In this document: in pieces, positions 58,301-64,000 of the stretch
How positions within the stretch are numbered: position 1 is the first letter of the stretch
Layout of the letters: every line of letters starts with the position of its first letter
From: Adiantum capillus-veneris
Taxonomy: Eukaryota > Streptophyta > Polypodiopsida > Polypodiales > Pteridaceae
Length of the DNA: 64,000 nt
NCBI GenBank assembly: GCA_014529385.2
Contig: CM043942.1
Location: forward strand, 25,982,469 to 26,046,468
Direction: 5' to 3'
Program-made: the position numbers and the translations under genes
The notes under the pieces: generated by a model
The model's database searches: none
Seen by the model: only the letters and a program-made list of their open reading frames with translations
What the model was told of the DNA's origin: nothing

Positions 58301-58759
58301 TGAGGGTCCTAAGTAGGTGACCGAGACTAGTCCTTGAGGATAGAGGTCCCTCTGGCTTGCCAGAGTACTTTTTTACATTTAGATAGGATCAGATGGTGGT
58401 GGACTCTCTAGGCCTTAGGAGGAGTCTAGGGAGCGTGTGTCTAGCCTAGATCTTCCGTCTTAGGTAGTATTAGGTAGTAGTAGGTTGTGGTGTAGAGAGT
58501 AGGAGTTGGAGTGGTAGATGTGGTGGTAGGTTGACTTCAGAGTCCGTGTGAGGCCAGGAAGCAACCAAGACCTCAAAATCACCATGTCACATGATGAGTA
58601 GGAGTAGGGTAAGTAGGATATCTTGATTGCTCATCTAGAGTACTTTATGCATGTCTTATTTGCTGTTAGGCACATCACTGAAGTGGAAAACGCTATGTAG
58701 GAAAGACAATAAATTGTGTTTGGAAGCTGATTTGAAGTCCAAAAGTTTCTGTGATTATT

Positions 58760-60430
58760 GCTGAGAGCTCTATAGAGCATAGGGAGTACTACTACCAGAA
58801 AAAATTTTCATTTTAAGACAGTAGACATCCTACGCGTAGGATGTCTCCAAGGCACTTTTGACAGGGAATTTGGGGAAACTGAGGTTACCAGTGAGATCAC
58901 AGGGTAGGTTTTACCCTAGTAACATATTGACTTGAGTGTTTTTTCCTATTTTTGTTGACCAAAAGCCAAAAGGCGGAGTCAGAAAACGTAAAATTTCAGA
59001 AAAGGCTTAAATTGAGTGATCTTTGCATTTTTTTGCAAATGTGAAGCATACCTGCACTTGCTGAGAGCATAAGGAAGCATCAGAGACTTCAGTCTGAAAA
59101 AATAAGCAGTAGTAGACATCCTACGCGTAGGATGTCTTCAGGGTGATCTGGGCACTTTTTGGAAAACCTGAGGTTACCAGTGTGTTTAGAAGGTAGGTTC
59201 TGCCCTATTTTCACTTGGAAAGTGGAAATTTGACCAAATTTTGACACATTAAAGCCAAAAGACGAGAATTGCCAGACATCCTACCCAAATTGTGTCCAAG
59301 GCCTAATTTTGAGACCAAACCATAGGATGACTCCATAGGCATGTTCTGAATGTTGTATTGATTGCATGTGATAAATTTCATCTCATTTGGGTCAGTGAAA
59401 GTGAAGATTGAATAGAATTTAGCGTTTTTTGGACAGACAAAAGGCAAGAATAGCTAGTTTTGGGGTCTTTTGACATCCAAACTCAAATCTAAGCATACCA
59501 GTGGGTTGTTGAAGACTAGGGGAATCTTTGGTCCAAGTTTGGGTTCATTCTGGGCAAAAAGACATCTTACGTGTAGGATGTCTACTGCATGATTCTAAGA
59601 CCAAAATTCTCATGTGACCATACTATGCTGTCATATAGCCTTAGATAAGCCTCCTAGGCAAATTTGGTCCAATTTGGAGTTGATTTGACTTGGGAATTCA
59701 TCAGAACAGACATCAGGCTTTTGGAACAGATTCTTGATCATTTGACCAACCTATAGGTGTTAGAATCAAGAAGTGAAAATAGCTTTGAGATTAGCACATC
59801 AAGGGGAAGCTACAGTGCAAGTTTGAGCTGAAACAAAGCAAAAAGACATCCTACGCGTAGGATGTCTCCAGGGTCATAAAGGGGTCAAAATTCTATTGTA
59901 GCCATATAGGGGGGTTCTAAGTGTCTCAAGGATTCCAGATCTTTTTTTCAAAAGTGAATTTGGACCTTGTTTGGCCTATTTACCAAGCAAAGACAAGAAT
60001 TGTCAAACATCCTACTCTTGGAGTGCACTGGAAGCTTATGCAGCCCAAATCTTGACCTATTGGCATCCAAATATAATTCTAAGCATACCATTGGGTTGCT
60101 GAGCACTAGGAGAATCGTGGGATCAAGTTTGGACAAAATCTGAGCAGTTAGACATCCTACGCTAAGATGTCTCCAGCTTGATTTAGGACTCCAAACCAAC
60201 CTATGAGCACACCACTGTGATCAGCACATCAAGGAGAAGCTTGGGTGAAAATTTCAAGTCATTCTGAGCAAAAAGACATCCTACGCGTAGGATGTCTCAA
60301 GGCCATTTTTAGGTCCAAATGAAATTCTGATCATACCATTGTGTTGCTAGACTTAAGGGGAGTCTATGGACCAAATTTTGTTAAATTTTGAGCATATAGA
60401 CATCCTACACGTAGGATGTCTCTAGGCCAG
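58760..60430 (+). repeat. Tandem array with 24-bp palindromes in the leader
   Basis: Perfect palindromes (half AGACATCCTACG plus reverse complement) lie at 58824-58847, 59114-59137, 59844-59867 and 60274-60297. Variants are at 59560-59583, 60150-60172 and 60398-60421; degenerate ones are near 59273 and 60005. Flanking sequence also repeats (GCACATCAAGG(A/G)GAAGC; ACCAxTGxGTTGCT; ATTxTGAGCAAAAAGACATC), so units of about 124-160 bp were tandemly duplicated and then diverged. No coding frame crosses the array. Confidence 0.9.
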
Positions 60431-61558
60431 TTTTAGGGTCCAACTATAATTTTGACCATACAGGAGTGTTCACAGTGTCACAGAGATCCCAAATCTTCTT
60501 TTAAAATTGAATTTGGACTCATTTTGACCATTCTAAATTGCATTTCACTATTTTGGCCATAACTTTCACAAACGGTATCGGATCGAAAAAGTTTTTATAT
60601 CAAAACGTAGCCTAAGAGCGACTCTACAGATCTTAGAGAAAAACTTGACCTAAATGCATGCCAACGGCAACCATTAAGGTCAATTTTGAAAAAAACATCG
60701 TTTAAGGCCTCAAAATGCATTCGGAAGTCAGGAGTGTCTAAAACCAATATTTCGAAAGAATTGTGAGAAAACGGTCACGGTATTGAAGACTGGTAAGTTA
60801 GCAGATTGAAATTATCTTTTGGGAAAACCATTGGTCATACACAAATCTGGTAGCAGTAAGACCATACACAAGGACTCTTGATTTTGCAACAACAGTCGCA
60901 AGTTTTGGAGAACTTTAACACAAGATTTTTGCTAGCAAATCACTGCAACTTGTGCATAATTCTCTTGTGCTAGCTTAAGTTTAGTTCAGCTTAAAGTGAA
61001 CTTGAAAGTCACTTCCGAGCCCACGGAACAAGTGTGGCCGTCAAAGGCACATGAAGAATTTTTACATTCATTGTGAAAAAGTTTTTTGCAGATTGTGTGC
61101 TAAAGTGAACACAGGTTAGCTCGAATCAAGAATCGCTACGAAGGGAGCAGTCGTTGCAGTATAGTGGTAAGTTGCATAACTTATCACAGTGCTTCCAATA
61201 GATCGAGGCCTGCTAAAAAGCTCTAGGCAAAGCAAGAAGCTAGACAAGACAGTATCAGCCTTGGCAAGCAAGGGAGCTAAGAAGTCCAAGAAAAGCCCAG
61301 TTCAGAAAACTCAGAGATTAAGGCATCCACAAAAGCTGAAGGAACTCAAGCGAAAAAGACCGACACAAGGGTGCTAATAATTTTTATTAGCTTTGAGGCA
61401 AGCTATAAGAGATATCACAGAACAGGTACAACAAGGGAGTCAAGACGAAAGCAATGGTATCTCAAAGGAACTAGACCAGCCGAGATGAAGCTTCAAGTAC
61501 ATCCACAGAAATTACAAGAGAGCAAAGTAGGCTCTATTTAATTGGCCATTACAAAGTA
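60431..61558 (+). other. Rest of the long 5' leader
   Basis: About 1.1 kb with no palindromes. A 62-codon frame at 61189-61377 is Lys-rich (KKLDKTVSALASKGAKKSKK). The full distance from primer site to the first long ORF is 3.2 kb, unusually long for an LTR element. A hidden intron or small leader proteins are possible. Confidence 0.5.
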
Positions 61559-62869
61559 TTGCCATGCTATGAGGATATAAATCGGAATTTGTACATCAAG
61601 ACAAAGAAAGATACAGAGGAAACTCGAACATCTCAATATGTGGAAGTTGAAACAGCGAAGAATGTACTACACCCACATCTAGATTTCATGGAAGACTGTC
61701 TGGGATCAATTTACATGAGGCACGATAAATACATCGACAATGAGATAGAAATTTTGCACAAGGATCAACTTACAGAACTCTACACATATCCTCCAAGTAT
61801 TTTTCTGTACAAAGCTCAAGATGGGAAACGGCAAATTGGTACCCTTTATGTAGATGAGGATGGTCGCTACTACAAAGCTGCCACAAATCATGAAGTTCCT
61901 GCAGAGAGTAACCAATATTTTGCAGCTGAAATATTTGGATCAAGAGGAGAAGACTACAAATCTGAAGGTAGTAATGTTTATCATCTAGTTATGGCTTTAC
62001 CTCTTGATACGCAGCTAGAGGAGTTAACAACTACAGTTGTCACTGCACAAATGGGTGGCACAACACAAGGCACAGCATGGAAAGACACTGCACAAGTCTT
62101 GTGCACCGCAGCAGCACAAGACAAAGCACAAACGCACCAAATCGCACAAACACGGAATACGCCGGAAGTGCCAGCTATGAAGATAGCACAACTTCAAAAA
62201 GAGCTAGCTCGATCTCAAGAGCTACTTAACAGAGCACAACAAGTCATATCATCATTGAACAGATGCCAACATCAGATATGGAACCCTCTCGGATGGGGGG
62301 AGTTCAAAATCAACAAAGAGACCCTATATCCTTCAAGAGTGGGATTAAGAAGGCCAGCTTTACAAGAAGCAGTGTCCTTTTTAGGAACCCAAGTGGAATT
62401 TCAAAAAGCCTTGGACGATGCCGAGCCGGAGAAGAAACCACTGGAAATTCACAATGCCCAATGTAGAAGGTCAGGTCAAGATATCATTGTGGTCGACAAA
62501 TACGATAGGCACTATGAAATAGCTGATGTGAAAAATATGGATGAGTTTAGCATTTGTGGGCAACCTGTAAGTCACATACTTGGACCCCATCCAAAAGCAC
62601 CATCCAAGGAAACGAAAAACAAAGATTTGGTTCGATCTTCACCCTCGGTGCAAACCTCACCAAAATCAACTCGAAAACATAGCCCTAAGGCTATGCAGAA
62701 GCCCCACGACAAAGACCATATACTGATGGAAGAATTAGCATTACACATGCTAGAAAGCATGGATAGTGATTTGATCTTGTATGCAAGCAATAATGGAAGC
62801 TATTTTCAGCTTCTCAGGGACAAGACTATGAAGGAAAAAGAGACGAAGCCAGTGGATATACCTAAGTAA
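61559..62869 (+). CDS. Gag-like ORF1, 436 residues
   Basis: Intact frame, first ORF of the 57-64 kb element. The first 150 residues and the C-terminal half carry copies of a short motif: TLYVDEDGRYYKAA (near residue 95-108), VVDKYDRHYEIADV (near 311-324), LILYASNNGSYFQLL (near 405-419) and weaker ones (RNLYIKTKKDTE, GSIYMRHDKYID). Residues about 206-235 look like a coiled coil (MKIAQLQKELARSQELLNRA). The same motif recurs in the gag-only element at 33-37 kb. No protease or RT is seen. By position it should be the gag of the element; the fold is not recognised. It ends 22 bp before ORF2, in another frame. Confidence 0.6.
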   Translation: MPCYEDINRNLYIKTKKDTEETRTSQYVEVETAKNVLHPHLDFMEDCLGSIYMRHDKYIDNEIEILHKDQLTELYTYPPSIFLYKAQDGKRQIGTLYVDEDGRYYKAATNHEVPAESNQYFAAEIFGSRGEDYKSEGSNVYHLVMALPLDTQLEELTTTVVTAQMGGTTQGTAWKDTAQVLCTAAAQDKAQTHQIAQTRNTPEVPAMKIAQLQKELARSQELLNRAQQVISSLNRCQHQIWNPLGWGEFKINKETLYPSRVGLRRPALQEAVSFLGTQVEFQKALDDAEPEKKPLEIHNAQCRRSGQDIIVVDKYDRHYEIADVKNMDEFSICGQPVSHILGPHPKAPSKETKNKDLVRSSPSVQTSPKSTRKHSPKAMQKPHDKDHILMEELALHMLESMDSDLILYASNNGSYFQLLRDKTMKEKETKPVDIPK

Positions 62870-62891
62870 GTCGTAATCTACAGGTTCATGC

Positions 62892-64000
62892 ATGCAAAGA
62901 AGAGGTTCATATCTGTATCTAGATACCACAAGAAACCATTATCAGCAGTATTATGGAGAGCTGCCTCGTCCAAAGGGTGCACATGTTGAGATAGTGACAT
63001 ATTGCAACCAATGTGCCATTGGTCATTTAGTGAAGGACTGCCCAACAAAGGTCTACATAGAAAAGAAGAAGCAACAAGCCAAAAGCAAAGTTCAGACAGT
63101 GACAACAAGGGGACGAAAGCAAGAATCCCCAACAAGATCTCCTGAAAAGAAGCAGATCTTGTCGCAAAGCACAAAAGATAGGCTCAAAACACAGTTTCTT
63201 GAAGTCAAGGGTGTCAACAACATTATCATAGAGAATCAGGCTTTCAAAAAAGATCAATTGAATCATCTAATTCAAGATCGCTTAAAGAACCTTTGTGAGG
63301 ACAAGTCAAAGCATCCACAAGGTGATGAAGATGAAGCTCATAGTTCAAGGGTCGAGAGCAAAAGAAACCAAGATTCTGACGATAGTTAGCCAACACAAGA
63401 AGAGGTGGCAGTGGTAATAAAAAATCTTAATGCCACATCACAAGTGGAAGACATGCAAATAGAATCAATGGATGAAGCTAAACGTCTACCAAATAAATTC
63501 TCTACTGTGGACTCTTCATTGGTGATTGAACAAATCAAAGAGTATGAGAAGCTAAAAGAAGATGTACCTGAAGACATAGAATGCACACAACAGAAAATGA
63601 CTGAGTCCAAGATTGACTACCAAGGACAAGCAATACAGGATATGAATGAATATTTTCGAGAAGAGACTCTACAAAAACCCATGGAACAATGGAAACCAAA
63701 GGCCACGGCGACCATTGCATCAGAAGAAGAGAGTCAACCTCAACATCCTGCTACACAAGCTTTAAAAGATTTCCAAGAAGAAAAGTCACCATTGAATTAC
63801 CTTCAAGTGCTAGAAGCAGTAAATAGTGACAGAGAGCTTCTGAAATCAAGAGTCAAGGCGTCACAGTCAGAAACTAGCAATGAAGACCAACAAGCTGCTC
63901 AGGCTATAGACCTTTCCCAAAGCTATAGATCAGAAGATAGTAAGCACTTGGGACATGCTACAACCAGTCAAATGATAAAGAAGTTCAACATACAAGAGGA
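62892..64000 (+). CDS. Gag-like ORF2 with zinc knuckle, one in-frame stop, runs off window
   Basis: From ATG at 62892 the frame is open to a TAG at 63387-63389 (165 residues) and then, in the same frame, to the window end (about 203 more codons). Near the start SYLYLDTTRNHYQQYYGELP is another Y-x-D motif; CNQCAIGHLVKDC (near 63003-63041) is a zinc knuckle one residue shorter than C-x2-C-x4-H-x4-C. The rest is charged and Gln/Glu-rich, disordered in character, with EQIKEYEKLKEDVPEDIECT after the stop. Either one nonsense mutation, or a stop-readthrough joining gag to downstream sequence. No enzyme motif is reached before 64000. Confidence 0.6.

Noticed and set aside
58760-60430. CRISPR array
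   Set aside because: Regular palindromic repeats suggested it, but spacing is irregular, spacers are themselves repeated, the DNA is eukaryotic and the array lies in an LTR element leader.

Overview
This window is nuclear DNA from a land plant. The two host genes are of plant type: a U-box protein with small canonical introns and a pseudokinase of the LRR-III receptor-kinase type. Nearly everything else is layered plant retrotransposon sequence: Ty3 chromovirus, Ty1-copia, LINE, and elements with LTRs but no visible pol, plus CACTA debris, small inverted-repeat elements and very long (CT)n/(GA)n microsatellites. That microsatellite load and the shallow, decayed nesting of elements suggest a large, repeat-rich genome. 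A fern or other non-seed vascular plant is my guess from general impression only; the sequence does not prove it.

Layout. 1-1.1 kb: microsatellites. 1.1-5.7 kb: 3' half of a decayed Ty3 chromovirus on + with its 3' LTR. 7.5-9.7 kb: a second copy of the same family on -, cut by an LTR element with no recognisable pol (9.69-16.0 kb, -). 16.7-17.2 kb: foldback element. 17.5-23.1 kb: gene island with a short unknown reading frame on -, a four-exon U-box gene on +, and a damaged pseudokinase gene on +. 23.2-25 kb: an unrecognised decayed coding region on -. 25.8-31 kb: two LINE copies facing each other around a (GA)n block. 31-38.2 kb: an LTR element on - with gag-like and protease-like sequence but no visible reverse transcriptase; a very young 2.1 kb LTR element carrying histone H2B fragments (38.25-40.35 kb) sits beyond it. 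41-43 kb: CACTA transposase-associated fragment, then a third LINE piece. 43.9-48.3 kb: nothing recognisable. 48.4-55 kb: a copia element on -, broken by a solo LTR and two short 243-bp elements. 55-57.2 kb: decayed coding for an unrecognised coiled-coil protein, with a third 243-bp element. 57.2-64 kb: the 5' half of an LTR element on +, running off the window.

The host genes are the only likely cellular functions. The U-box exons have phase-compatible splice sites and an intact frame. The kinase gene downstream has a premature stop and a near-perfect 96-bp internal duplication, so it is probably broken; splice phase would allow the U-box gene to run into it.

Most worth following: (1) the long leader of the 57-64 kb element, which carries about nine tandem units each centred on a 24-bp palindrome (12-nt half AGACATCCTACG plus its reverse complement); (2) a recurring short protein motif of the form L/I-Y-x-D-x-x-G-x-x-Y in the gag-like proteins of two separate elements that show no pol; (3) a young short LTR element that has captured and reordered pieces of an H2B gene; (4) three copies of a roughly 243-bp element flanked by 11-bp target duplications.
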